Of a stretch of DNA of 64,000 bases, positions 45,702 through 53,762 are shown one piece after another. Each line of letters begins with the position of its first letter. Positions within the stretch are counted from its first letter, which is position 1. Below the pieces are notes generated by a model. The model was not told the origin of the DNA, ran no database searches, and worked only from the letters and a program-made list of their open reading frames with translations. The DNA is from Bacillota bacterium (lineage in GTDB: Bacteria; Bacillota; Clostridia; Saccharofermentanales; Saccharofermentanaceae), in contig JAEWUD010000016.1 of NCBI GenBank assembly GCA_023397475.1, positions 1 to 64,000 on the forward strand. The letters are read 5' to 3'. The translations under genes and the position numbers were made by a program.

Positions 45702-45760
45702 TTGACATACCTTTTTGTTTTTCTTACATTGCGAACATTTCTACCAAAATACGGTATAAT
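45702..45760 (+). promoter_or_regulatory. Promoter region of pnp
   Basis: Two candidates were seen. One is TTGACA (45702-45707), 17 bases, then TACATT (45725-45730). The other is perfect TATAAT (45755-45760) preceded by GG, with only a weak -35. The part of 45630-45700 before these shows nothing recognisable. Confidence 0.6.
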
Positions 45761-45781
45761 GATCCTATGCATTCGGTACAA

Positions 45782-45885
45782 CCGAGGGTTGTAGAGGGTA
45801 GATTGACGATTCGTTTGCGAATACGAACCGCGAATCTACAAACTACCGCCCCGGTTGACCAGAGATTCAACCCAGGGAGGTTTTT
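45782..45885 (+). promoter_or_regulatory. pnp leader stem-loop
   Basis: GTAGATT near 45802 pairs with AATCTAC near 45833 as part of a longer interrupted stem enclosing ATTCG/CGAAT-type arms. A GGTTG/CAACC pair lies outside. A double-stranded pnp leader is the usual target of RNase III/PNPase autoregulation in other bacteria. Extension of that model here is inference. Confidence 0.5.
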
Positions 45886-45891
45886 TTACTT

Positions 45892-48234
45892 ATGGAAAGA
45901 AAGTTTCAGATGAACCTTGCCGGCCGTCCGCTGATCGTGGAGACCGGTAAACTTGCCCAGTTTGCCAACGGCGCATGTCTTGTGCGCTACGGTGACACCG
46001 TCATCATGTCGACGGTTACCGCATCGGCGACACCGAGAGACGGAATCGATTTCTTCCCACTCTCCGTGGATTACGAAGAGAAGCAGTATGCTGTCGGCCG
46101 GATACCCGGCGGATACATCAAGCGCGAGGGACGTCCCTCGGAGAAGGCTATCCTTACGTCTCGCGTCATTGATCGCCAGATTCGGCCGCTTTTCCCGAAG
46201 GATTTACGTAACGATGTCGTCGTATCCAATCTTGTCATGTCAGTAGATCAGGATTGTTCGCCGGAGGTAGCTGCGATGATCGGAACATCGATCGCGGTGT
46301 CCATTTCTGATATTCCGTGGAACGGCCCGACAGGCGGTGTTGTTCTCGGTCTCATCGATGATGCGGCGGTAATCAATCCCACCGAAGAACAGCGCGCCAA
46401 GAGCCGTATGTACGTTACGCTCGCCGGAACCACAAAGAAGATTTGCATGGTCGAGGCCGGTGCCAATGAAGTTGATGATGAGACGATGCTCGCAGCAATT
46501 GCCGCGGGTCACGAGACCGTCAAGGAAGTAGTCGCATTTATCGACAGTATTGTCACGGAGATCGGCAAGCCGAAATTCTCCTATACTTCCAGCGAGATTC
46601 CCGCCGATGTTTTCGACTGCATCAAGAAGTTTGCATGGGACGATATGCGTCAAGCCGTTCTCTCCGACGACAAGAGTGTTCGTGATGCCAATGTCTCTGC
46701 CCTGACGCAGAAGGTTAAGGAATACCTTGCCGCGGAACATGAAGATTACCTGCCCTATGTTGCCGAGTCGATCTATAAGCTTGAGAAGAAGGTCGTCCGA
46801 GACTATCTTTTCCGCGAACATGTTCGCGTCGACGGCAGAGATCTGTATACAATCCGTCCCCTGTCCTGCGATGTCGGTGTTCTGCCTCGCGTCCATGGAA
46901 CCGGATTGTTCCAGCGCGGTCAGACGCAGGTTCTGACCTGTTGCACACTTGCGCCTCTTTCCCGTTCACAGACACTGGACGGTCTGGATTCCGAGGATAC
47001 GAAGCGCTATATGCATCACTACAACTTCCCCGCATATTCCGTCGGAGAGGCGAAGTCATCCCGTTCACCCGGCAGAAGAGAGATCGGCCACGGCGCTCTT
47101 GCGGAACGTTCGCTGATCCCCGTTCTCCCGTCCGAGGAGGAATTTCCTTATGCAATCCGCAATGTATCCGAGATTTTGATGTCCAACGGATCTACCTCGC
47201 AGGGTTCAGTTTGCGCGAGCACATTGGCTCTGATGGATGCCGGTGTTCCGATCAAGAGACCGGTTGCGGGTATTTCTACGGGTCTTATCGTCAATGAAGA
47301 GAACGAGGATGATTTCCTTGTTTTCATGGATATTCAAGGGATTGAGGACTTCTTCGGCGACATGGATTTCAAGGTTGCAGGCACCGAGCTGGGTATTACC
47401 TCGATTCAGGTTGACATCAAGGTTGACGGACTTTCTCTTGAGATCATCCGTCAGGCATTTGAGATGACTCGCAAGGGAAGACTTCAGATCATTAACGAGA
47501 TCATTCTTCCGAGAATCAACGCCCCTCGCGAAGACCTCTCGAAGTATGCTCCTCGCATCATCACGACGCAGGTTCCGGTCGACAAGATCCGTGAAGTTAT
47601 CGGATCCGGCGGTAAGGTCATCAACAAGATCATCGCCGATACAGGGGCTGAGATCGATATCAACGACGATGGTCGTATCTTCATCTCGACTCCCGACGCT
47701 GAGAAGGCCGCTCGCGCGCTTGCGATCATCAACGGAATCGTTAACGATCCGGCACAGGGCGAGATCTTTGACGGCACGGTTACTCGTTTGATGACATTCG
47801 GCGCCTTCGTCGAATTCCTTCCCGGCAAGGAAGGCCTTGTACACATTTCCAAGATGGCTTGGAATCGTGTTGATAAGGTCGAAGATGTTGTCAAGGAAGG
47901 CGACAAGGTGAAGGTCATGGTTTCCGAGATTGACGCGCAAGGCCGCATTAATCTCTCGATGCGTGATTGCACAGAGAAGCCGGAAGGTTTTACCGATGGT
48001 CCTGATGCTCCTCGTCGACCGGCCGGAGATCGTCCTCAGAGAGAGAGACGCGGCGGGTTTGGTGATCATCGTGAGGGAAGAGGCGATCGCGGAGATCACG
48101 GAGACAGAGGCGACCGTCATAATTCGGGCGGACCGAGACCGGAAAGAAGAGAGCGCCGTGATTTCACAGAGCCGAATGCTCCGTCATCTGACGCAGGTCC
48201 TTCGCATCCGAACGCCCGTTCCAGAGATTTCTGA
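45892..48234 (+). CDS. pnp: Polyribonucleotide nucleotidyltransferase with RGD-rich tail
   Basis: Phosphorolytic 3'-5' exoribonuclease. Two RNase PH domains flank a helical linker. The second has SPGRREIGHGALAERSL and DIQGIEDFFGDMDFKVAGT (read in parts). A KH domain (IREVIGSGGKVINKI) and an S1 domain (GTVTRLMTFGAFVEFLPGKEG in parts) follow up to about residue 690. The usual protein ends near 700. Here about 85 more residues, rich in Arg, Gly, Asp and His, form an RGG-like tail likely to add RNA contacts. ATG 45892 follows AGGGAGG. Confidence 0.97.
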   Translation: MERKFQMNLAGRPLIVETGKLAQFANGACLVRYGDTVIMSTVTASATPRDGIDFFPLSVDYEEKQYAVGRIPGGYIKREGRPSEKAILTSRVIDRQIRPLFPKDLRNDVVVSNLVMSVDQDCSPEVAAMIGTSIAVSISDIPWNGPTGGVVLGLIDDAAVINPTEEQRAKSRMYVTLAGTTKKICMVEAGANEVDDETMLAAIAAGHETVKEVVAFIDSIVTEIGKPKFSYTSSEIPADVFDCIKKFAWDDMRQAVLSDDKSVRDANVSALTQKVKEYLAAEHEDYLPYVAESIYKLEKKVVRDYLFREHVRVDGRDLYTIRPLSCDVGVLPRVHGTGLFQRGQTQVLTCCTLAPLSRSQTLDGLDSEDTKRYMHHYNFPAYSVGEAKSSRSPGRREIGHGALAERSLIPVLPSEEEFPYAIRNVSEILMSNGSTSQGSVCASTLALMDAGVPIKRPVAGISTGLIVNEENEDDFLVFMDIQGIEDFFGDMDFKVAGTELGITSIQVDIKVDGLSLEIIRQAFEMTRKGRLQIINEIILPRINAPREDLSKYAPRIITTQVPVDKIREVIGSGGKVINKIIADTGAEIDINDDGRIFISTPDAEKAARALAIINGIVNDPAQGEIFDGTVTRLMTFGAFVEFLPGKEGLVHISKMAWNRVDKVEDVVKEGDKVKVMVSEIDAQGRINLSMRDCTEKPEGFTDGPDAPRRPAGDRPQRERRGGFGDHREGRGDRGDHGDRGDRHNSGGPRPERRERRDFTEPNAPSSDAGPSHPNARSRDF

Positions 48235-48278
48235 TCCGTCGCTTGAGCGATGGAAGTAACATTCTCAACTGAATGATT

Positions 48279-48336
48279 GAAGTGCACCCCCGGGGTTGGA
48301 CACCGCGTCCGGCATTGGGTGGTGCACTTCTTTTGG
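48279..48336 (+). terminator. Terminator after pnp
   Basis: GAAGTGCACC (48279-48288) pairs with GGTGCACTTC (48321-48330), with further pairing inside the long loop, followed by TTTTGGTT. The rest of 48235-48371 shows nothing recognisable. Confidence 0.65.
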
Positions 48337-48371
48337 TTGCGCCCGGCGAGGCAGATTCTTCGTGATTCGGA

Positions 48372-48400
48372 TAGACAACAGGAATGAATAAGGGTATACT
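48372..48400 (+). promoter_or_regulatory. Promoter of the thiamine salvage operon
   Basis: TAGACA (48372-48377), 17 bases, then TATACT (48395-48400), preceded by GG. It lies immediately before the TPP riboswitch. Confidence 0.75.
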
Positions 48401-48405
48401 GTCAC

Positions 48406-48496
48406 AAAACAGGGGAGCTCGTAGAACGGGCTGAGAGGAAGTTTATAACTTCGACCCTTAACCTGATGCGGATAATGCCGCCGTAGGAAGTCATAC
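48406..48496 (+). ncRNA. TPP riboswitch (THI element)
   Basis: The conserved THI-box segments are present in order: GGGGAGCT, GGGCTGAGAGGAAG, ACCCTTAACCTGATGCGG and ATAATGCCGCCGTAGGAAG. TPP binding is expected to favour the terminator just downstream at 48514. The switch controls thiW-cytX-thiM-thiE-thiD. Confidence 0.96.
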
Positions 48497-48513
48497 CTGA
48501 TGGACTTTTTCGG

Positions 48514-48537
48514 AGACACCCGTTCGGGTGTCTTTTC
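48514..48537 (+). terminator. Riboswitch-controlled terminator
   Basis: AGACACCC and GGGTGTCT form an eight-pair stem around GTTC, followed by TTTT. It lies between the TPP aptamer and thiW, so the switch likely acts at transcription. Confidence 0.85.
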
Positions 48538-48564
48538 AATTCTGAGAGAGTTTGAGGTGAAGGT

Positions 48565-49098
48565 ATGAATCGAAGAAACATCACGAAAATGGCGCTTGCC
48601 GGTATGCTGAGTGCTGTAGCGGTCGCGGGAAGCACAATTTCCTTTCCTGTATTCGGAAGTCGATGTGCTCCGGTACAACATGTTGTCAATGTATTGTGTG
48701 CTGTTCTGCTTGGCCCCTGGTATGGGATTCTCGTTGCATTTGTCTCAAGTGTTCTCCGGAATCTTCTTGGACTCGGTACCCCTCTGGCATTTCCCGGAAG
48801 TATGATCGGTGCCTTGCTTTGTGGAATCGTGTTTCGTTTCTCGCGCAAGCTGTCTCTAACGATTTTTGCGGAGATCCTTGGTACAGGAGTATTCGGCGGT
48901 CTCGTCGCATATCTCGTCGCCGTATGGATGATGGGGCGAAGCAGCGCTGACATCATGTATTACACCTACCTTCTTCCGTTTCTTCTCTCCTCGGCCTTCG
49001 GAGCCTTATCCGCGGGGCTTTGCATCCTGCTGCTCAAGCGAAATAAATCTCTGAATACATTCATTTCATTTCAGGAAGAGAGGGGAGAAAGAGTATGA
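48565..49098 (+). CDS. thiW: ThiW-type ECF transporter S component (thiazole precursor uptake)
   Basis: Small integral membrane substrate-binding subunit of an energy-coupling-factor transporter, 177 residues with about five helices. ThiW-like segments are ISFPVFGSRCAPVQHVVNVL, LLGPWYGILVAF and LRNLLGLGTPLAFPGSM. ThiW is linked to uptake of the thiazole moiety, which ThiM then phosphorylates. The energising EcfA/EcfT genes are not in the window and must be shared. It is the first gene after the TPP riboswitch and overlaps cytX by four bases. Confidence 0.9.
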   Translation: MNRRNITKMALAGMLSAVAVAGSTISFPVFGSRCAPVQHVVNVLCAVLLGPWYGILVAFVSSVLRNLLGLGTPLAFPGSMIGALLCGIVFRFSRKLSLTIFAEILGTGVFGGLVAYLVAVWMMGRSSADIMYYTYLLPFLLSSAFGALSAGLCILLLKRNKSLNTFISFQEERGERV

Positions 49099-50315
49099 GT
49101 ATCAGTAACGAGAAAACTTCTACAAGAAGCAATTCGATGATTTGGTTTGGGGCTGCGGTTTCCATCGCGGAAATATTCACCGGAACACTCATTGCGCCGC
49201 TTGGTTTTCAAAATGGTTTACTTGCAATTCTTCTTGGTCATCTCATCGGATGTTCACTTTTACTTCTGGCAGGATGGATCGGAGGGCAAACCGGATTGAA
49301 CGCGATGGAGACCGTGAAGCGCTGCTTCGGGAAAAAGGGTGGACTGCTCTTCTGTATTCTCAATGTGCTTCAACTCATCGGCTGGACGGTTATAATGATT
49401 CGCAGCGGAGCGGACGCCGCAGTGACAATTCTTCCGTCGTTTGCCCCGGTGATATTCATATTCCTGATCGGCATTCTTATCGTTGTTTGGCTCCTCGTAG
49501 GGATCTCCCGACTGGAGAAACTCGGAACCGTAGCGGCGATCCTTCTCTTCATCCTCTGTCTTGTCTTGAGTGCCGTACTCTTTACGAAGAACTCGAGTGT
49601 TCTACCGAATTCGTCGATGAGTTTTGGCGCCGCGGTGGAACTGTCCGCGATCATGCCGATCTCATGGTTACCGTTGATATCCGATTACACGAGTACGGCC
49701 CAAAAACCCAAAACTGCATCTGTCATGTCTTGTATATCCTATTTCCTCTCGAGTTCCTGGATGTATTTGATCGGATTACAGGCTGTACTTGTTACGGGAG
49801 AATCCTCCGTTGAGCGAGTCATGCTTCAGGCAGGCATGGGAATATTTTCGCTTCTTGTTATCATTCTCTCCACCGTGACGACGACCTTCATGGATGCTTA
49901 TTCCGCAGGGGTGAGCTTCGTTTCGATTTCTTCGCGATGGAGCGGCAAGATCTATGCAATATTCATTTGTGTGCTTGCAACGGGCATAGCGGTCTTCTTC
50001 CCGTTGGAGAGATATGAGGACTTTCTTTATCTCATCGGATCCGTTTTTGCGCCCATGAGCGCCGTTCTGATCGTGGATCACTTCGCGTCGCGACGGGAAC
50101 GGAAGCCGGAGAATTTTCGCTTTGCGAATCTCCTCCTATGGGTATTAGGGTTTATCGGCTATCGAATCCTTCTTGGAATGGATACTCCTATCGGCAGTAC
50201 TCTTCCCGCAATGATTGGGACGGCGGTGCTTGCCCTTATCGTATATATGCTCGAAAAGTCGTTTCGCTCATATCAGCAGACGAAAAGATATCGGGGGGAC
50301 GTCGATGTTGTATGA
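49095..50315 (+). CDS. cytX: CytX-like hydroxymethylpyrimidine transporter
   Basis: NCS1-family permease with about twelve membrane helices, 406 residues. The N-terminal WFGAAVSIAEIFTGTLIAPLG matches the CytX pattern (nucleobase:cation symporter-1 branch). Predicted substrate is HMP, the pyrimidine precursor of thiamine, based on the operon and family; a cytosine role is unlikely given the TPP switch. thiM starts inside its last codons. Confidence 0.9.
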   Translation: MSISNEKTSTRSNSMIWFGAAVSIAEIFTGTLIAPLGFQNGLLAILLGHLIGCSLLLLAGWIGGQTGLNAMETVKRCFGKKGGLLFCILNVLQLIGWTVIMIRSGADAAVTILPSFAPVIFIFLIGILIVVWLLVGISRLEKLGTVAAILLFILCLVLSAVLFTKNSSVLPNSSMSFGAAVELSAIMPISWLPLISDYTSTAQKPKTASVMSCISYFLSSSWMYLIGLQAVLVTGESSVERVMLQAGMGIFSLLVIILSTVTTTFMDAYSAGVSFVSISSRWSGKIYAIFICVLATGIAVFFPLERYEDFLYLIGSVFAPMSAVLIVDHFASRRERKPENFRFANLLLWVLGFIGYRILLGMDTPIGSTLPAMIGTAVLALIVYMLEKSFRSYQQTKRYRGDVDVV

Positions 50316-51132
50316 CATTCTTTGTCGTGTCAGAGAGATAAACCCGATCGTTCATTCCATAATGAATTATGTAAGCATAAACGATTGCGCCAATCTTCTG
50401 CTGGCGGCGGGCGCGTCGCCGATTATGGCGGATGCGCCGCAAGAAGCCGCCGAAATCACCGCAAAAAGCCATGCGTTGGTTCTCAACCTCGGCATGCTGC
50501 GACAAAGCTCGGAGGAATCGATGCGACAGAGCGCCTCCCGCGCAACAGAACGCGGTATTCCCGTTGTTCTTGATCCTGTCGGTGTGGGTTTCAGTAGCTA
50601 CCGGCACTCGTTTGCGTTGGAACTCCTGCGGGATTTCCCGCTTTCAGTTGTCCGTGCGAACCGTTCGGAGATGCATGCACTTTTTTCTGAAGACAGAACA
50701 CAGAGAGGCGTGGACACTTCAGATTCGAATCCGTTGACCGGTGATTTTCTGACGAAGGAAGTCGAATTTCTTCGCGAGAAATCACAGCATTATAAAATCG
50801 TCCTCGTCGCAACAGGCAGCGTTGATCTTGTATCAAGTCCCGTTAGAAGTACCATCGTATATAACGGAGTTCCGGAGATGCGTCTTGTCAGCGGCTCCGG
50901 TTGTCAACTTTCCGCTTTGGTCGGGGCATGTGTCGGCGCTTGTCCGCATGATGTCGGTAACGCCGCACTCGCGGCGACGATCGCTATGGGAATCGCCGGA
51001 GAAGTCGCGCGCGAGTTGTGCACAGAGAACGATGGCAATATGCGTTTCCGGGAACGGATGATTGACGCGATATACCACATGAATTCGAACACGTTTAAGG
51101 AGTATGCATCGTATGAATATCAAGCCCGGTAA
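50305..51132 (+). CDS. thiM: Hydroxyethylthiazole kinase
   Basis: Phosphorylates salvaged thiazole alcohol (HET). It has 275 residues of the ribokinase-like fold. NYVSINDCANLLLAAGASPIM (in parts), VLDPVGVG, ANRSEMHAL and the ATP-site SGSGCQLSALVGAC are characteristic. An open frame extends upstream, but ATG 50305 has GGGGGA seven bases before it. It overlaps cytX by eleven bases, suggesting coupled translation. Confidence 0.95.
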   Translation: MLYDILCRVREINPIVHSIMNYVSINDCANLLLAAGASPIMADAPQEAAEITAKSHALVLNLGMLRQSSEESMRQSASRATERGIPVVLDPVGVGFSSYRHSFALELLRDFPLSVVRANRSEMHALFSEDRTQRGVDTSDSNPLTGDFLTKEVEFLREKSQHYKIVLVATGSVDLVSSPVRSTIVYNGVPEMRLVSGSGCQLSALVGACVGACPHDVGNAALAATIAMGIAGEVARELCTENDGNMRFRERMIDAIYHMNSNTFKEYASYEYQAR

Positions 51133-51790
51133 TCTCTTGCTCTACGCCGTCACCGCCGACGGAGATGTTGAGGATTCCGTATTTCTCGACAATATCGAAG
51201 CAGCCATACAAGGCGGGGTGACTTGCCTTCAACTGCGGGACAAGAACCGAAGCGACTCGTCTCTGTTCTTGCGCGCGAAGAAGGTGTCGGCCATCTGCAA
51301 ATACTATCGGATTCCATTTATACTCAATGACCGGACGGAACTGGCTCGACGGATCCCTGACGCCGGTGTTCATCTGGGAGCATCTGACATGGCGCCTCGT
51401 CATGCACGACGAATTCTTGGCTCCGAACGAATCATCGGTGTTACCGCAAGAAATCTCGCCGATGCCTTGAAGGCACAAGAAGAAGGTGCGGATTACATCG
51501 GCGTTGGAGCCTTGTTCCCCACGCAGACAAAGTTGGACACAGAACCGGTATCCCGTGACGAATTAAGACGAATTGCAAAGGCGCTGACCGTACCGGTCGT
51601 TGCGATCGGAGGGATCTCGAGATCTAACGTTTTGCTTCTGGCCGAAACCGGGATCGCCGGTATCGCCGGTGTTTCGGCCATATTCGGCGAAAAGGATGTG
51701 AGTGCCAGCGCCAGAAATCTACGACAACTATTGGATCAGATGAATTTTGCCATATCGAAGAAAGAAGGGGAGATGACATGCGAAAAGTAG
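51113..51790 (+). CDS. thiE: Thiamine phosphate synthase
   Basis: Couples HMP-PP and thiazole phosphate to give thiamine phosphate. TIM-barrel protein of 225 residues. Motifs are GVTCLQLRDKN, YRIPFILNDR, GVHLGASDM, IGVGALFPTQTK and VVAIGGISRSNV. ATG 51104 is only one base from AAGGAG, so ATG 51113 (ten bases away, MNIKPG) is preferred. Both overlap thiM by 20 to 29 bases. Confidence 0.95.
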   Translation: MNIKPGNLLLYAVTADGDVEDSVFLDNIEAAIQGGVTCLQLRDKNRSDSSLFLRAKKVSAICKYYRIPFILNDRTELARRIPDAGVHLGASDMAPRHARRILGSERIIGVTARNLADALKAQEEGADYIGVGALFPTQTKLDTEPVSRDELRRIAKALTVPVVAIGGISRSNVLLLAETGIAGIAGVSAIFGEKDVSASARNLRQLLDQMNFAISKKEGEMTCEK

Positions 51791-52563
51791 TAACGATAGC
51801 GGGATCAGATTCCTGTGGCGGAGCCGGAATTCAAGCGGATATTAAGACCATCACCGCTCATAAACTCTATGCGATGAGCGTCGTTACCGCTGTGACGGCG
51901 CAGAACACAATGGGAGTTAACGCAGTGTATGAGCTGTCGCCGGAGCTTGTTCTCGCGCAAATCGACGCTGTATTTGAAGATATCTACCCGGACAGCGTGA
52001 AAATCGGAATGGTGTCGAATGCGGAACTTATTCGTGTGATCGCACAGGGATTGCGGAAACACCGCGCCCGTAATATCGTCGTTGATCCGGTGATGGTAGC
52101 GACGTCCGGAGGAAGGTTGATGCGTGATGATGCCGTTCAAACCCTTGTCGATGAATTGTTCCCGATCGCAACCCTGATCACCCCGAACATCCCGGAAGCC
52201 GAGGTCCTGAGTGGTCGTCGAATTCGGAATGTCGAGGATATGGAAGCAGTACTTCTACAATTGTCGACACGAACGCCATCCTCCATACTTCTCAAGGGCG
52301 GGCACCTGAAAGTGGGTGCGACAGATATTCTTGCCACAAACGGAAGTTTCGTGCGCTTTGAAGAAGAAAGAGTTCCGAATCCCAACACACATGGCACCGG
52401 CTGTACACTGTCTTCCGCTATCGCGTGTGGATTGGCGGAGGGACTTGCGCTGGAGAGAAGTATCGAGAGAGCAAAGAGGTACGTCACAGGTGCCATCGGA
52501 GCGATGCTCGCGCTGGGACACGGATCCGGTCCGATCAACCATATGTATGATCTGATGCGTTGA
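51778..52563 (+). CDS. thiD: Hydroxymethylpyrimidine / phosphomethylpyrimidine kinase
   Basis: Phosphorylates HMP twice to HMP-PP. Ribokinase-like protein of 261 residues. The N-terminal AGSDSCGGAGIQADIKT, VDPVMVATSG and HGTGCTLSSAIACG (ATP site) are hallmarks. It overlaps thiE by thirteen bases and is the last operon gene; a terminator follows at 52584. Confidence 0.96.
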   Translation: MRKVVTIAGSDSCGGAGIQADIKTITAHKLYAMSVVTAVTAQNTMGVNAVYELSPELVLAQIDAVFEDIYPDSVKIGMVSNAELIRVIAQGLRKHRARNIVVDPVMVATSGGRLMRDDAVQTLVDELFPIATLITPNIPEAEVLSGRRIRNVEDMEAVLLQLSTRTPSSILLKGGHLKVGATDILATNGSFVRFEEERVPNPNTHGTGCTLSSAIACGLAEGLALERSIERAKRYVTGAIGAMLALGHGSGPINHMYDLMR

Positions 52564-52583
52564 TTTTCCCCTAAAAATGGGGA

Positions 52584-52616
52584 AGCCCTGCGACCTTACA
52601 GCCGCAGGGCTCTTTT
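52584..52616 (+). terminator. Terminator of the thiamine operon
   Basis: AGCCCTGCG and CGCAGGGCT form a perfect nine-pair stem, followed by CTTTTC. Confidence 0.8.
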
Positions 52617-52619
52617 CGA

Positions 52620-52696
52620 TGGTCGGAGTGACCGGACTTGAACTGGCGACCTCTTGCACCCCAAGCAAGCACTCTAGCCAACTGAGCTACACCCCG
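52620..52696 (-). tRNA. tRNA-Pro (anticodon GGG)
   Basis: Cloverleaf of 77 bases with encoded CCA. The acceptor arm CGGGGTG pairs with CACTCCG. The anticodon stem is CTTGC/GCAAG and the loop TTGGGGT gives anticodon GGG. The D arm is TAGCTCAGTTGG-like. It reads against thiD and has its own promoter. Confidence 0.95.
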
Positions 52697-52707
52697 ACGC
52701 CCTTACA

Positions 52708-52735
52708 ATTTTATCATATGTTTTCTTTCTGTCAA
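52708..52735 (-). promoter_or_regulatory. Promoter of tRNA-Pro
   Basis: On the minus strand TTGACA (52735-52730), 16 bases, then TAAAAT (52713-52708). Confidence 0.75.
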
Positions 52736-52793
52736 TTCAAACTTTTGACGAATATTTTCTCTCTTGAAAACATAAATAAATTTGCGGAATTCT

Positions 52794-52822
52794 TTGCGGC
52801 GATTGAAAAAATTGTGTAGTAT
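52794..52822 (+). promoter_or_regulatory. Promoter of the zinc-ribbon membrane protein
   Basis: TTGCGG (52794-52799), 17 bases, then TAGTAT (52817-52822), with about 45 bases to the ATG. Confidence 0.5.
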
Positions 52823-52870
52823 AGGAACGTGCGTAAAAGATATTGCACGATTTGAGTAGGAGGGAAAGAT

Positions 52871-53677
52871 ATGAACTGTTCAACATGTCAAACGGAACTT
52901 CCCAACGGAAGCATTTTCTGTCCGAATTGCGGAGCCTCTGTGTCGGCCGCTGAACCGATTGCAGAACCGGGTACTGTGACAGCTTCCGCCGAAACTTCTG
53001 ATGAGTCCTCTGTCGGGTCCGACACGATCGCGGTTGCGGCGTCCGCCGTTTCCACCGGAGAAACCAAAACCGAGACGAAATCGTCTTCGCCCGGCGTAAT
53101 GTCCGAATTCCCCGGATTCTTCTCGTCCTTCTTCTCCGATCCCTTCCAAGCGATGCATAAATACTCTCATGAGAAATACTGGATTTTCGGCCTTCTTTTC
53201 GGCCTTTTCTATGTTCTTGTCAGTATACTCTTCGCCTATACAAACATGAGCCTCGCCTACCTCGGCATCGTAGAGACTTTCCGAACGATCACGCTGCGTT
53301 CGATTTCCGGCTTCGGCTCCTTCCTGACCATCGCGTCGCTGCTCTTCGTTTTCTTCCTTTTGCAGAAACCCTTCGGTATCAGTCCATCGAAGAATCTGAA
53401 ACAGAGTCTCGCATCTACGGGTATCGCTTTCTGGCTGCTCGGACCTGTGACACTTCTTAACGAGATTCTAGGGCTTCTGTCAGTAAGCTTCGGAATAACA
53501 GCCTTTCTCTCAACCGCCGTATATGCGCTCGGAGCGCTCCTGCTTTACGAAGAGGTCCGGGCTTCTGTGACAAAGTTTGACGCAAAGAAAGCTCTCCTTC
53601 TCATCGTTCTTACGATCGGATCGATGCCTTTGTTAAGTTCGATGATCTATACAATTGCCGTTCGACTTCTCTATTGA
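52871..53677 (+). CDS. Zinc-ribbon membrane protein of unknown function
   Basis: I do not recognise a specific family. The protein has 268 residues. The N-terminus is a zinc ribbon (Cys3, Cys6, Cys17, Cys20 in MNCSTC...CPNC). A Ser/Thr/Glu-rich linker (about 25-75) follows. The C-terminal half has about five hydrophobic segments (about 103-130, 145-165, 180-205, 208-225, 240-265), so the ribbon is probably cytoplasmic. AGGAGGG precedes the ATG. A regulatory or sensing role is possible but not supported. It converges on the gene at 53763. Confidence 0.8.
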   Translation: MNCSTCQTELPNGSIFCPNCGASVSAAEPIAEPGTVTASAETSDESSVGSDTIAVAASAVSTGETKTETKSSSPGVMSEFPGFFSSFFSDPFQAMHKYSHEKYWIFGLLFGLFYVLVSILFAYTNMSLAYLGIVETFRTITLRSISGFGSFLTIASLLFVFFLLQKPFGISPSKNLKQSLASTGIAFWLLGPVTLLNEILGLLSVSFGITAFLSTAVYALGALLLYEEVRASVTKFDAKKALLLIVLTIGSMPLLSSMIYTIAVRLLY

Positions 53678-53700
53678 GATTACACGAGATATCAACTACA

Positions 53701-53741
53701 AACAAAAACACCGGAATCGAATCGATCCCGGTGTTTTTGTT
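53701..53741. terminator. Bidirectional terminator
   Basis: AACAAAAACACCGG pairs perfectly with CCGGTGTTTTTGTT over fourteen base pairs around a thirteen-base loop. It serves both converging genes. Confidence 0.9.
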
Positions 53742-53762
53742 GTCAGGAGAAAGGTTCGTATC

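Noticed and set aside
47206..48120. 304-residue minus-strand ORF over pnp
   Set aside because: Shadow of the PNPase KH/S1 region.
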